Shown here: positions 1 to 12,913 of the stretch, piece after piece | Numbering within the stretch: the stretch's first letter is position 1 | Layout: each line of letters starts with the position of its first letter | Assembly: GCA_963832725.1 (NCBI GenBank) | Contig: CAWHVG010000005.1 | Coordinates: forward strand, 1,302,001 to 1,366,000 | From: JAEZBP01 sp963832725 | GTDB taxonomy: Bacteria; Myxococcota_A; Polyangia; Polyangiales; Sandaracinaceae | Direction of reading: 5' to 3' | DNA: 64,000 nt | Notes under the pieces: generated by a model | The model's database searches: none | Seen by the model: the letters and a program-made list of their open reading frames with translations, nothing else | What the model was told of the DNA's origin: nothing | Program-made: the position numbers and the translations under genes

Positions 1-2741
<2,741 letters not shown>

Positions 2742-3152
2742 GAGAGACCTCCGAAGGACCGCAAATCGAGTCGAGGCCACACCCGGCGGAACATCCAGGC
2801 GTGGCGGACTCGGACAGGATGACGGTATCGCCCGCGGAGGTAAAGCGATCTCGACCGCGACGCCCTTGCGGCGCGCACATATCTTAGTGGCTAAGGCATC
2901 TCGCCGCATTCTTGGCCCAAAGCGCCAATTTTGGCGGTCCGGTGCGCTCTTCACACGTGATCGTGGTCACGATACTTCAGCGTGTGAGATATCTGCCTCG
3001 GGGCAATCCGCCTCGATGAGGCGCTTCGGCCTACGCCCGGGACCAGGAGTGCGAGATCACCCTCGGCCGGTCGACGCTCGGCTCGCGAGCGAGAGCGCTC
3101 GGTGAGATGTGGGCGACGAGCAGACGGACCGGCAGCGCGGGGGACGCACGCA
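2742..3152. other. Intergenic region with two small palindromes
   Basis: No convincing gene is present in this 0.4-kb gap. It holds the near-palindrome CGCCAATTTTGGCG at 2923-2936 and the perfect hairpin CTTAG-TGG-CTAAG at 2883-2895. Both lie 140-200 bp upstream of the start of the repeat protein and could be operator or promoter-proximal elements. No clear -35/-10 pair is visible. Confidence 0.3.
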
Positions 3153-3193
3153 GGAAAAAGGCCCGCGCGTCCAGTGACGGACGGGCGGGCCTC
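3153..3193 (-). terminator. Rho-independent terminator of the desaturase gene
   Basis: Read on the minus strand, a GC-rich inverted repeat (GGCCCGCCCGTCC pairing with GGACGCGCGGGCC, about 5-nt loop) is followed directly by TTTTT. It lies about 20 bp past the desaturase stop codon and has the expected form of an intrinsic terminator. Confidence 0.75.
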
Positions 3194-3214
3194 GATGCGC
3201 GCGGTGGCGGCGGG

Positions 3215-4135
<921 letters not shown>

Positions 4136-4170
4136 ACTCTGAAGCGTAGGAACGACCGTCCCGGGCGTCG

Positions 4171-4227
4171 GTCATGGTTCCGTCAGCCCTCGTCACATTT
4201 CGGTCAGGCACCGTCACGGTTCTGTAA
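4171..4227 (-). promoter_or_regulatory. Helically phased TGAC direct-repeat array upstream of the desaturase
   Basis: On the minus strand, five exact TGAC boxes lie at plus-strand positions 4171, 4182, 4192, 4203 and 4213. The spacing is 11, 10, 11 and 10 bp, and a degenerate sixth box (TTAC) sits at 4224. This puts every box on the same DNA face. Direct repeats with an 11-bp step are the known layout of PhoB/OmpR-family sites (the Pho box repeats a TGTCA core). The array begins 36 bp before the desaturase ATG, where an activator would touch polymerase. An inverted repeat TTCGCCA/TGGCGAA (4237-4243 and 4259-4265) lies just upstream. The likely binder is the adjacent OmpR-type regulator; this is inference. 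Confidence 0.6.
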
Positions 4228-4440
4228 TTGGGACGATTCGCCAACGATTGCGGTGATATGGCGAACCGCAGGAGGGGGCCTTCGGCGCTCTTTTCGAGCG
4301 CTCGGCGGGCGGTTGAAGGACCGAGCCCCGAGCTTCCCGGAGCGCGACGGCTCGGCGCCCCGATCGGGCCGATGCGCGAACGCTACAGAGAGACCGATCG
4401 TCCCGCCCCAGCGCCGAGACTGAGGTCCTCGGACGGACGC

Positions 4441-5145
4441 TCAGGGGACGAACTTGTAGCCGGCTCCGCGCACGCTCAGGAAGTGCCGCGGGCGGGCCGG
4501 ATCGTTCTCGAAGTGCCGGCGAAGGCGGGAGATGAAATTGTCGACCGTGCGCGCGGACGAGTAGTTGCGGAGCTTCCAGACCTGCTCGAGCAGCTCGTCG
4601 CGGCTGAGCACGCGACCGGGGTTCTCGACGAAGTAGTGCAGGAGATCGAGCTCGAGCCGCGTCAGCTTCAGGGGCTGCCCCGAGACCTCCACCTCGTGGG
4701 AGTCGAAGTCGATGCTGGCTCGGCCGAACGAGACCCGCCCTGGCGGGGCGGCGGGCTCCTCGGTGCGCTCCCATTGCCGGCGCCTCAGGAGCGAGCGGAC
4801 CCGGGCCAAGAGCTCCTCGAGCTCGAAGGGCTTGACCAGGTAGTCGTCGGCGCCGACCTCCAGCCCGTGCACGCAATCCTCCGCCGCCGCGCGCGCCGTC
4901 AGCATGATCACCGGCGTGTAGTTGCCCGATTTGCGCAGCTTCTTGCAGAGCTCGAAGCCGTCGACGTCGGGCAGCATCACGTCGAGCACGATGGCGTCGT
5001 AGGCGTCGGCCCGGAGGAGGTGCTCGCCGGCCTCGCGCGCGGAGATCGCGATGTCCACCTCGTAACCCTCGAGCTCGAGGTTGAGCTTCAGGCCGGCCGC
5101 GAGGTGTTCCTCGTCCTCGATGACGAGCAGTCGGTGCGTCGCCAC
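4441..5145 (-). CDS. OmpR/PhoB-family response regulator
   Basis: The 234-residue protein has a receiver domain (1-120) with acidic pocket residues E10/D11, phospho-acceptor D55 in IVLDVMLPD, T83 and K105 in VKPF. A C-terminal winged helix (about 140-234) ends in the typical GAGYKFVP. I chose the GTG at 5145 because GAGGAGG lies just upstream and the receiver begins at once (VATHRLLVIEDE). The gene starts 13 bp after the histidine kinase stop, so the pair is co-transcribed. The family binds 10-11-bp direct repeats, and such an array lies in front of the next gene, the desaturase. Confidence 0.93.
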   Translation of the reverse strand: MATHRLLVIEDEEHLAAGLKLNLELEGYEVDIAISAREAGEHLLRADAYDAIVLDVMLPDVDGFELCKKLRKSGNYTPVIMLTARAAAEDCVHGLEVGADDYLVKPFELEELLARVRSLLRRRQWERTEEPAAPPGRVSFGRASIDFDSHEVEVSGQPLKLTRLELDLLHYFVENPGRVLSRDELLEQVWKLRNYSSARTVDNFISRLRRHFENDPARPRHFLSVRGAGYKFVP

Positions 5146-5158
5146 GCTGCGCTCCTCC

Positions 5159-6097
5159 TCAGGCAGCTGAATGGGCTGCAGATTGGGCCGGGAGACTGAC
5201 ACGCATCGTCGTGCCGTGCCCGAGCCCTTCCGAAGCCGCCTCCACGCGACCGCCGAGGTTGCGCACCAGCGCCGAGACCACGAAGAGGCCGAGGCCCGTC
5301 CCGCGCCGAGTCCGCACGCTCTCGCTGGGGACACGATAGAAGCGATGGAAGACGCGCTTGAGCTCCGCGGGCGGGATCCCGATGCCCCGGTCGCGCACCT
5401 CGATGACCACGGTGCCGTCCCGCTCTTGACGCGCCCCCACCTTCACGTCGACGCCCCCTTCGGAATACTTGCACGCGTTGTCCATCAGGTTGCGCAGGAC
5501 CACCACCAGCGCGGCGCGGTCGGTGTAGGTGGTGAGATCGGGATCGATGTCGACGAGGATGGCGTCCTCCGGCAGCTTGTGCCGGGCCAGCACGTTGTCC
5601 ACGCACTCGATGGCCACCTCGGCGATGGGGATCTCGCTCAGATCGAGCCCGACCCGGTCGTGGGCCAGCCGGCTGGCCTGCAGGACGTCGTCGATGAACG
5701 AGCTGAGGCGGTCGACGTCCTCGAGCATCATCGTGCGCAAGAGCTCGCGCTTGTCGGTGGCGAGCCCGTCGCGGCTCATCGTCTGCAAGCCGAGCTTGAT
5801 CGACGCGAGCGGGCTCTTGAGCTCGTGGGTGACCGAGTCGATGAAGCTGTCCTGGCGACGCACCTCGAGGATCTCCCGGACCAGGAAGATGGCGAACATC
5901 ACCAGCACGCTCAGGATGGCGATGAACGCGAACGATCCGAGCACGAGCAGCCAGATGTTCTGCGCCGTCGCGCCACCGCGGGTGAGGTTCTGCGCGAAGG
6001 TCAGCGTCCAGCCGACCAGGAGCGCGATCGCCAGCGGCACCGCCACCGACGCGAGCACGATCGGCACGGAGATGGAGGGGAGATTTCGCCGCGCCAT
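5159..6097 (-). CDS. Membrane histidine kinase with minimal sensor loop
   Basis: The 312-residue kinase has two transmembrane segments (about 12-34 and 48-73) joined by only about 13 residues, so it has essentially no extracytoplasmic sensor domain. The HisKA helix with the phospho-accepting His (SVTHELKSPLASIK, near residue 90) follows directly. Then come the ATPase motifs: N box NLMDNACKYS, G1 DRGIGIP and G2 GTGLGL. The layout matches intramembrane-sensing kinases, which respond to membrane state or to a membrane partner. It is the first gene of an HK-RR operon with the desaturase downstream, which suggests a DesK-like role using unrelated OmpR-type output. The signal is unknown. Confidence 0.92.
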   Translation of the reverse strand: MARRNLPSISVPIVLASVAVPLAIALLVGWTLTFAQNLTRGGATAQNIWLLVLGSFAFIAILSVLVMFAIFLVREILEVRRQDSFIDSVTHELKSPLASIKLGLQTMSRDGLATDKRELLRTMMLEDVDRLSSFIDDVLQASRLAHDRVGLDLSEIPIAEVAIECVDNVLARHKLPEDAILVDIDPDLTTYTDRAALVVVLRNLMDNACKYSEGGVDVKVGARQERDGTVVIEVRDRGIGIPPAELKRVFHRFYRVPSESVRTRRGTGLGLFVVSALVRNLGGRVEAASEGLGHGTTMRVSLPAQSAAHSAA

Positions 6098-6440
6098 CCT
6101 GGCCGGAGTATGGAGCGCGCCGCCCCGCGTGGCGAGCGTTGGAATTCCGAGCGCGAACCTCGCTCCTCGGCTCTCCCGCGAGACGCGCCGTCAGTCCGCC
6201 CGCCCCTCCTCGATGGCGAGGCGGAGTCGTGATGCGCCATCGCGGAGCCCGAGGAGGTCCAGCTGTGGCTCGGGCCGACGAGGCGATGCCGAGTATCGCT
6301 TTAGGAGGCACGGGCCGCAGCGGCGCCCCGTCCCGCCCACGAGGTGGGTTACGACTCCGGCCGAGCACATCCCCGCCGAACACATCTGGGCGCCGCCATC
6401 AGGCGGGAGCGATGGAGCAGACAGTCGGCCGGCGCCGCCC
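6098..6440. other. Intergenic region, no gene recognised
   Basis: This gap of about 340 bp lies between the kinase start and the btpA stop. Apart from a short direct repeat (AGCACATC and AACACATC near 6364-6384), nothing resembling a gene, terminator or RNA was recognised. It should hold the promoter of the kinase-regulator operon. Confidence 0.3.
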
Positions 6441-7248
6441 TCAGCGTGCGCGCCAGCGCCCCTTCGTCGCCGCGGCGAGCAGGCGGACCCGCTCGGGATC
6501 GACGGGCGCCTTCACGTCGCCCCCTTCCTTGAGCCAGGTCCCCACGATGGCGCCGTCGGCCAAAGGCGCGAGCTGGGGCGCCCGCTCGGGGCTCAGGCCG
6601 GAGCCGATGAAGACGGGCGCGGCTCCCGCCGCCGCCGCCACCTCCTCGAGGAGCGCCGCCGACACGGGCGCGCCGGTCGCGCTGCCGGTCACCACCAATC
6701 CGTCGGCGCCGCCGCGCTTCAGGCAATCCTCGGCCTCGGCCTGCACTGGCTGCGGCGCCAGCGGGCTCGCGTGCTTGACCCGCACGTCGGCGAGGATGGC
6801 GACGCCCTCGGCGCCGATCTCCCTGCGGTAGCGGAGCGTCTCGAACGCACGCCCCTCGATGAGGCCCTGGTCGGTCACGTACGCGCCCACGTGGACGTTG
6901 ACGCGCACGAACGCAGCCTCCGCGGCGGCCGCGATGCCGAGCGCCGCGCGGACGTCGTTGCGGAGCACGTTCACGCCGACCGGCAGCCCGGACACCTCGC
7001 GGCTGGCGGCGACAGCGAGCGTCAGCGCAGCGATCTCGATGGGGCGGCGAGGGCTGCTCGGGCGTGCCCTTCGGGAAGGGCGCCGAGCCGAAGTTCTCGA
7101 CGATGATGGCCGCTGCGCCCCCTTCCGCGAGCGCCGAGGCGTCGCGGCGAGCGGACGCGAGGACCGCGTCGAAACCGCCCTCGCCGTGGAAAGGATCGCC
7201 CGGCATCGCGGGGAGGTGGACCACGCCGATCAGACCGCGGATGGACAT
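6441..7248 (-). CDS. BtpA/SgcQ family protein (single-base frameshift)
   Basis: The N-terminus RGLIGVVHLPAMPGDP and the blocks IIVENFGSAPF, VNVLRNDVRAALGIA, VRVNVHVGAYVTDQG and ILADVRVKHASP are characteristic of the BtpA family, TIM-barrel proteins first linked to photosystem I biogenesis in cyanobacteria. The role outside phototrophs is unclear. The ATG at 7248 begins the conserved N-terminus. The span is 808 bp, one base too many. Removing one G from the run at 7041-7044 joins ...PEQPSPP to IEIAALTLAVAASREV and restores a protein of about 268 residues. This points to a homopolymer error. Confidence 0.8.
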
Positions 7249-7486
7249 CGACCGCGACGATGGCAGGCGGGCGGGCGGCGGTAAAGGCGGCACGCCACGC
7301 CCGCGCGGAGCCGCTCCGCGCCGCCGAAAGAGTCTCCGCACCGCCCTCGAGGTCGATGACGGGCTCCGCGCCGGCCCTCCCGTTGATCAGGACCAAGGTC
7401 TGGCCGGGTGCGATCGCGGACCCGGAAGACGCAACCGAGATCGAACCATTGTGCGCGGTCGGCCCGAAGAGTGTGATCGCGTCATC

Positions 7487-7843
7487 TCACTCGAGTTTGA
7501 TATTTAACACGCCCACGTTGAACACTGATTTATCCATCTGTGTGCCGGACGAGACGCCGCCCGCCACCCCCGCCTCGTCGCCCTGCGTGCGGGGGATCTC
7601 ACAGGCCACCGTGATCACCGGCTGGTTCTGGACCTTCACCTCGCCGGTAGAGGTGCCTCCGTCGGCCTGGTTGCACATGGCCAGGTTCGGGACGGGCGTC
7701 GGCACCGGAGGCGCTGGCGGCGCCGGCACCTTGCAGACATCGGGGAAGGCGAAGAGCTGCCCGCCGGACGTGGTGCACAGCGGAAACAGCGGGGCCGACG
7801 ATACCATGCGAGGACGGCTCGGGAGTGACATCGCGTCAGCCAT
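7487..7843 (-). CDS. DUF4150 / PAAR-like protein with in-frame TGA
   Basis: DUF4150 proteins are PAAR-like and are thought to cap type VI secretion spikes or act in effector loading. The segment FAFPDVCKVPAPPAP, a CNQADG block and TQGDEAGVAGGVSSGT are family features. The frame stops at a TGA (7487-7489), but the same frame continues with DDAITLFGPTAHNGS and APGQTLVLING to about 7385. These residues correspond to the usual C-terminal HN-containing half, so the TGA appears to interrupt the domain. The gene diverges from a DUF2169/pentapeptide/DUF3540 operon, its normal company. A second ATG at 7831 is also possible. Confidence 0.7.
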   Translation of the reverse strand: MADAMSLPSRPRMVSSAPLFPLCTTSGGQLFAFPDVCKVPAPPAPPVPTPVPNLAMCNQADGGTSTGEVKVQNQPVITVACEIPRTQGDEAGVAGGVSSGTQMDKSVFNVGVLNIKLE

Positions 7844-7876
7844 CGTGTAATGGTGCCGGCTCGGCGGAGCGTGTCC

Positions 7877-10174
7877 GTGCAGCTCGTCAAGGAAACCCCT
7901 CTCGCAGTCGCCTGGCGAACCTGGCTGGCCCGCCCGCCCAGGCCTTCCCTGACGGTGGTGGCCAAGGCGACGTTCACCATCGCCCCGGGCGAGCTCGCGC
8001 TGGCCGACGAGCAGCCCGTGCCCGAAGGCGAACGGTACGTCGACGACGACGTCGAGCGGGGTCTGCTGCGCGACTCGGACCTCACTCCGTTCAAACGGCG
8101 TGCCGAGTGCTTCGTCCTCGGCTCTTGTCATCCTCCGGAGGGGCGCACCGCCCAAAGCCAGATCGCATTCCAGATCGGCGGCGTGAGAAAGCAGATCGCG
8201 GTGTTCGGGGATCGAGTCTGGCGTCCGACGGGCGCCAGCACGCCTTCGGTGTTCGACTCGATGCCGCTGACCTGGGAGCGAGCGCTCGGCGGTTCGGGAC
8301 ACGCGCCGAACCCGGTGGGTGTCGGCGTCGGTGCGTCGATGCGCGACGGCAAGTCCGTCGCCCTCCTGCCGAACCTCGAGAATCCACAGCGGCTGATCCA
8401 ATCGGCCGGCGATCGCCCGCCGCCAGCGTGCCCGGGACCGATCGCGCGGACCTGGGCCGAGAGGCTGAAGCGCGCGGGCACCTACGACGGCGCCTGGCTG
8501 GGCCAGCGCTACCCCGGGCTGCCCCAGGACATCGACTGGGAGTACTTCAACGCGGCACCGGCGGACCAGCGCATCGAGGGCTACTGGCGCGGGGACGAGG
8601 AGATCGTCCTGGTCAACCTGGTCCCCGGAGCGCCGTCCCTGCGTTGCCATCTGCCCGGAATCCGCCCGCGGGCGTTCCTGACGCCGGCGCAGACGGACGA
8701 CCCGCTCTCGCAGCTCTGGGAGATCAGCCCGCTCCGACTCGACACCATCGTCGTCGACGGCGACGCCGGCACCATCACGGCCCTCTGGCGGGGCGTGCTG
8801 GACGTCGGAAGCGAGTCGCTGAACGAGATGGGCTCGCTCACCGTGCTCCACGAGGAGCCAGGACAGACCCGAAGCCTCGACGAGTGCCGCGAGGTCTTCC
8901 GTCAGGCGGAGGAGCAGGCGAAGGCCGAAGAGGCGTCGCTGAGGGGCGTGGCGCCGCCGAGCGCGCAGGACGCGGACGCGCCGCTCTTCAAGACGATGAT
9001 GGGCGCCGACCTCAAGTGGGCGCACCTCGATCAGGCGATGACCGTCGAGGCGTCGCAGACGCCGAACGAGATGATGGCGCAGCTCGCGCAGGCGCTGAAG
9101 GCCAAGGGCGTCGACCTCGACCCGGAGAGCGTGCTCGCCCGTGCGGCACAGGCGCCCGCCGGCCCCATCCCGCCTCGCGAGATCGATGAGGCGGAGCTGC
9201 GGGCGCTCGAGGAGCGCGTGCTCGAGGAAGAGCGCGAGCGTCTGCGCGGCGAAGCGCTCGAGCTGCGCGATCGCGTGCGGCGCGCCATCCACGAAGGCCA
9301 GAGCTGCGCCGGCTGGGATCTGAGCGGCGTGGACCTGTCTCGGCTGCGATTGAGCGGCGGAGACTTTCGCGGCGCGCGCTTCACGCGGGCGAACCTGGCC
9401 GGCACCATCTTCGGCGACACCGTCTTCGACGAGGCCGTCTTCGAGGAAGCGGAGCTCTCGGACTCGCAGTTCGAGGGGGCGAGCTTCCGGCACGCCCAGC
9501 TCCACTTCTGCCGCGTGGAGCGAGCTCGTTTCGGCGAGGCGTACCTCGACGGAGCCACGATCACCGAGTGCCTCATGCGCGAGGCGCGCTTCTCGCGCAC
9601 CTTCGCGCGGGGCGCCGAGATCGCGAGCTGCATCCTCGAAGGCGCGACCTTCGACGACAGCGTCTTCGACGGCGCGGACTTCACCCAATCGACCCTGGAC
9701 GGCGCGCTCTTCGCGCGGACGAAGCTCGTCGACGCCTGGCTGAACGACGGCGTGCAGGCGCGCCGAATTCGCATGCGCCGCTGCGAGATCGAAAAGCTCC
9801 GCGCGTCCGGCGCAGCGCTCGGCGGCTCGACCTTCGCGGCCTGCATCGCCAACCGCGCGCGCTTCAACCAGAGCGACTGCCAGGAGGTGGACTTCTCCTT
9901 CTCCGAGCTCGACCGCGCGAGCTTCGAGGGCGCAGACCTTCGCGGTGCCAAGCTGATGGGCTGCCGGCTCCGGCGCGCCCGCTTCGACGGCGCGAGGCTC
10001 GACGGGGCCTCGTTGATCCGATCGGACCTCTTCGAGGCGCGCCTCGAAGGAGCGAGCGCGACGAACGTGGACCTGCGCGGCGCCAACCTGCACGCGGCCG
10101 AGGTCTTCCGCGCGAACCTCTCGGGCGCCGAGCTCGAGCTCGCGGACCTCACCGCGACGAGGCTCGCGCGATGA
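7877..10174 (+). CDS. DUF2169 domain fused to pentapeptide repeats (T6SS-associated)
   Basis: The first 330 residues match DUF2169 (start QLVKETPLAVAW, then LTVVAKATFTI and FVLGSCHPP). A charged helical linker (about 420-475) is followed by roughly 55 pentapeptide units of A(D/N)LxG type to the end, predicted to form a right-handed beta-helix. I prefer the GTG at 7877, because GGCGGAG sits 8 bp upstream and the family starts with (M)QLxxxTP; an ATG at 7850 is the alternative. DUF2169 genes accompany VgrG, PAAR and effector genes in T6SS gene islands and are proposed adaptors. The stop overlaps the next start (ATGA), so translation is coupled. Confidence 0.88.
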   Translation: MQLVKETPLAVAWRTWLARPPRPSLTVVAKATFTIAPGELALADEQPVPEGERYVDDDVERGLLRDSDLTPFKRRAECFVLGSCHPPEGRTAQSQIAFQIGGVRKQIAVFGDRVWRPTGASTPSVFDSMPLTWERALGGSGHAPNPVGVGVGASMRDGKSVALLPNLENPQRLIQSAGDRPPPACPGPIARTWAERLKRAGTYDGAWLGQRYPGLPQDIDWEYFNAAPADQRIEGYWRGDEEIVLVNLVPGAPSLRCHLPGIRPRAFLTPAQTDDPLSQLWEISPLRLDTIVVDGDAGTITALWRGVLDVGSESLNEMGSLTVLHEEPGQTRSLDECREVFRQAEEQAKAEEASLRGVAPPSAQDADAPLFKTMMGADLKWAHLDQAMTVEASQTPNEMMAQLAQALKAKGVDLDPESVLARAAQAPAGPIPPREIDEAELRALEERVLEEERERLRGEALELRDRVRRAIHEGQSCAGWDLSGVDLSRLRLSGGDFRGARFTRANLAGTIFGDTVFDEAVFEEAELSDSQFEGASFRHAQLHFCRVERARFGEAYLDGATITECLMREARFSRTFARGAEIASCILEGATFDDSVFDGADFTQSTLDGALFARTKLVDAWLNDGVQARRIRMRRCEIEKLRASGAALGGSTFAACIANRARFNQSDCQEVDFSFSELDRASFEGADLRGAKLMGCRLRRARFDGARLDGASLIRSDLFEARLEGASATNVDLRGANLHAAEVFRANLSGAELELADLTATRLAR

Positions 10175-12085
10175 GCGCGACCATCCGAGACCTGGACGCG
10201 CTGGACGAGGCGCTCTCACTCGCGCGCGAGCTCTTCGATCTGGAGCTGATCGAGCTCGACCTCGCCGGCCAGGATTCTGAGCGGACGGAGCTTCCGGCAG
10301 GTGATCTTCCGCGCCTGCCGTCTCGGCGGGGCGGACTTCGCCAACGCCCGCTTCGCGGACGTGCGGTTCGAGGATTGCGCCATTGCGGGAGCACGGCTCT
10401 CGGGCGCCCACTTCGACGAGGCCTGCCACATCGCGTCCAGCCTCGCGGGGACCGACCTCACCGACGCGGTGCTCGACGGCGTCCACCTCGAGGAGGTGAG
10501 CTTCGAGGGGGCGCGACTGGACGGCGTCTCCATGCGCGGCGCGCTCTTGGGAGGGGCCCGCCTCGCACACGCATCGCTCGCGAACGCGCGGCTCGCGGGC
10601 GCGGTGTTGGTGGCGGCCGACCTCTCGGGCGCGAACGCCTCCGGGGCCGATCTCCGCGGCACGCTCCTGCGCGGCGCGGTGCTGAACGGGGCCACGTTCA
10701 CCGGCGCGGATCTGAGCCAGACCTCCCTCCGAGGCGCCGAGGCCGACGGGTGCAGCTTCGAGGGCGCGAACCTCGCCGGCGCGGAGCTGAGCGGCATGGG
10801 CGGGATCCGCGAGCTGGCCCGGGCGCGGCTGGCGGGCGCGCGCATGACCGGGATGGATCTCGCCGAGGCCGACCTCGAAGGCGCCGTCCTCCGCGACGCC
10901 GACCTGAGCGAGGCGAAGCTGACGACGGCGAAGCTGCGCGGGGCCGACTTGGAAGGCGCGCGGCTGACCAAGGCGGTGCTGCGCGGCGCCGACCTGAGCG
11001 AGACACAGCTCGGCGGCGCCGACCTCACGGACGCCGATCTCCGGCAGGCGATCCTGACCCGCGCCCGCGCTCGCGGCGTGAACCTCGAGGGAGCGCGCCT
11101 GGACGGAGCCGAGGCCGAGGGCCTGATCGCCACCGAAGCCCGTCTGCGCGGAGCCGATCTGCGGAACGCGCGCCTTCGAGGGGCGCAGCTCGCGAAGAGC
11201 GACTGGACCGAAGCGAGCGCCGAGGGCGCGTGCCTCGCGGAGACCACGCTCGACTCCGCGGAGCTCAGCAAGACCGACCTGCGCCGCGCCGATCTGCGGG
11301 AAGCCCACCTGACGCTGGCGCGCCTCTGCGACGCGAAGCTGGACGAAGCCGACGCGAGCGAGGCCGAGCTGGCCGGCGCCGATCTCAGCCGCGCCTCGTT
11401 CGCCGGCGCGAAGCTCGAGCGCGCCAACTTCGAGCGGAACCTGTGGGACGAGGTCGACTTCACGGGCGCGGACCTGAGCCGCGCCTTCTTGGCCGGCGCC
11501 ATCCTCACGTCGGTCAGGCTGAAGGGCGTCCTCCTCCGTCGGGCGTCGCTGCCGGGCTGCGATCTGAGCGGCTGCGATCTCAGCGGCTGCGACCTCGCGG
11601 AGGCGGACTTCGAGCGGGCCAACCTGGCCGGCGCGATCCTCTCCCGGGCCAACGTGGAGAAGGCCAGGTTCCGGTCGGCGAGCCTGCGAAAGGCGAGCTT
11701 CCTCGAAGCCAAGGCGCGGGCGGCCGACTTCGCGGACGCGAGCATGACGGAGGTCGACATGCGCGGCGCCGATCTGCGCGGCGCACAGCTCATGAACGTG
11801 ACGGCGCAGAAGGGACGCTTCGATCTGGCGCGGATGGACCGCGCGCTTCTGACCGGCGCGGACCTGCGCGGCGCCTCGTTCGTCGAAGCCAGCCTGCGCT
11901 TTGCCCTCCTCGACCACGCCAAGCTGGATGTCTGCGACCTGCGGGGCGCGCGCCTGACCCAAGCCTCGATGCACGCGACCAGCGACGAGGGCGCCAACTT
12001 CGCCGACGCCGATCTGACCCACGTGCGCCGGACCGACGCCCCCCGGGCCCGCGCCGAAGCCTTCGAGCCCACGACGGAACCATGA
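10171..12085 (+). CDS. Large pentapeptide repeat protein (single-base frameshift)
   Basis: This protein of about 637 residues consists almost wholly of A(D/N)LxxA pentapeptides, more than 110 units, predicting one long right-handed quadrilateral beta-helix. It begins at the ATGA overlap with the upstream gene (MSATIRDLDALDEAL). The span is one base too long. Removing one T at 10275-10276 gives DLAGQDLSGRSFRQVIFRAC, which restores both the frame and the repeat rhythm. Function is unknown; by position it belongs to the DUF2169/DUF3540/DUF4150 set, perhaps as a scaffold or effector-binding partner. Confidence 0.85.
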
Positions 12086-12879
12086 GCCAAACCGCGACCC
12101 TCCCCTTCCCATCGAGCCCCGTCGTCACCGCCACCGTGACCGGCGCCAGCGAGCGCGGCATCCGCGTCCGCTCGCCCGAGCTGGGAGAAGCCTCCGCCCG
12201 CCTCGCCATCGCCGGTGGCGAGTACGAGCCCCGCGCGGGCGATCAGGTCCTGCTCGTCGTCGACGCAGCCGGCCAGGCGTACGTCGTGGGCGTCCTGCGA
12301 GCGCTCCGCGAGGCCGGTCCGAAGTCGCTCACGGGCCTGGCGGTCGAGCGAGACGAGGACACGGGGCGCACGCGGCTCACGCTGCCTGCCGGCGACCTCG
12401 AGCTGAGCGCAGCCGCCGGGCGCGTGATCGTCCACGGCGCCGAGGGCGTGCAGATCGCGAGCGAGCGGGACGTGTCGCTCGCCGCGGGCCGGCGCGCTTC
12501 GATCGGCAGCGTCGACACCGACGGAACGGTCCGGAGCGGCGCGCGCTTCGAGGGCGGGACCGCGGAGCTCCGGGCGGGCGTGCTCGCGACCCGCGCCGGC
12601 CAGCTCCACACCTTGGCCGAGGACATCACCGTGATCGCCGCGCGCATGGACCAGCACCTCGAGCGACTCCGGCAGCGCGCCACGCACATCGAGACCGAAG
12701 CCACCGAGATCGTCGAGAAGGCGAAGGAGACCTATCGCGAGGTCGAAGGCCTCGCCCAGACCCGCGCCGGCCGCCTGCGACTGGTCGCGAGGTCCACACT
12801 GCACGCGTTCGCACAGCGCGCGAAGATGAAGGCCGAGTCGATCTTCGCGATCGACGGCGAGAGCATCCACCTCGGCTGA
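12082..12879 (+). CDS. DUF3540 domain protein
   Basis: The 265-residue protein starts in an ATGA overlap with the pentapeptide gene and has the DUF3540 pattern. An OB-like N-terminal half carries GDQVLLVVDAAGQAYVVGVL, the middle resembles a VgrG-type beta region (VIVHGAEGVQIASERDVSL), and the C-terminus is helical. Its similarity to spike-like beta segments and its constant neighbours suggest a role in T6SS cargo assembly; the biochemical role is not established. It is the last gene of the three-gene plus-strand operon. Confidence 0.85.
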   Translation: MSQTATLPFPSSPVVTATVTGASERGIRVRSPELGEASARLAIAGGEYEPRAGDQVLLVVDAAGQAYVVGVLRALREAGPKSLTGLAVERDEDTGRTRLTLPAGDLELSAAAGRVIVHGAEGVQIASERDVSLAAGRRASIGSVDTDGTVRSGARFEGGTAELRAGVLATRAGQLHTLAEDITVIAARMDQHLERLRQRATHIETEATEIVEKAKETYREVEGLAQTRAGRLRLVARSTLHAFAQRAKMKAESIFAIDGESIHLG

Positions 12880-12913
12880 ACCCGAACCTCTCGGCACACG
12901 AATCGCGACACCG

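Noticed and set aside
7487..7489. TGA read as selenocysteine in the DUF4150 gene
   Set aside because: The position is not a known redox site, and no SECIS-like hairpin was seen just downstream.
10270..10310. Programmed ribosomal frameshift in the pentapeptide gene
   Set aside because: There is no slippery heptamer or stimulator, and removing one T restores an exact repeat rhythm, so an indel is simpler.
7487..12112. A very long open frame on the minus strand across the pentapeptide genes
   Set aside because: It mirrors the five-codon periodicity of the plus-strand repeats, with third positions aligned. Only its last 118 codons (DUF4150) carry family features.
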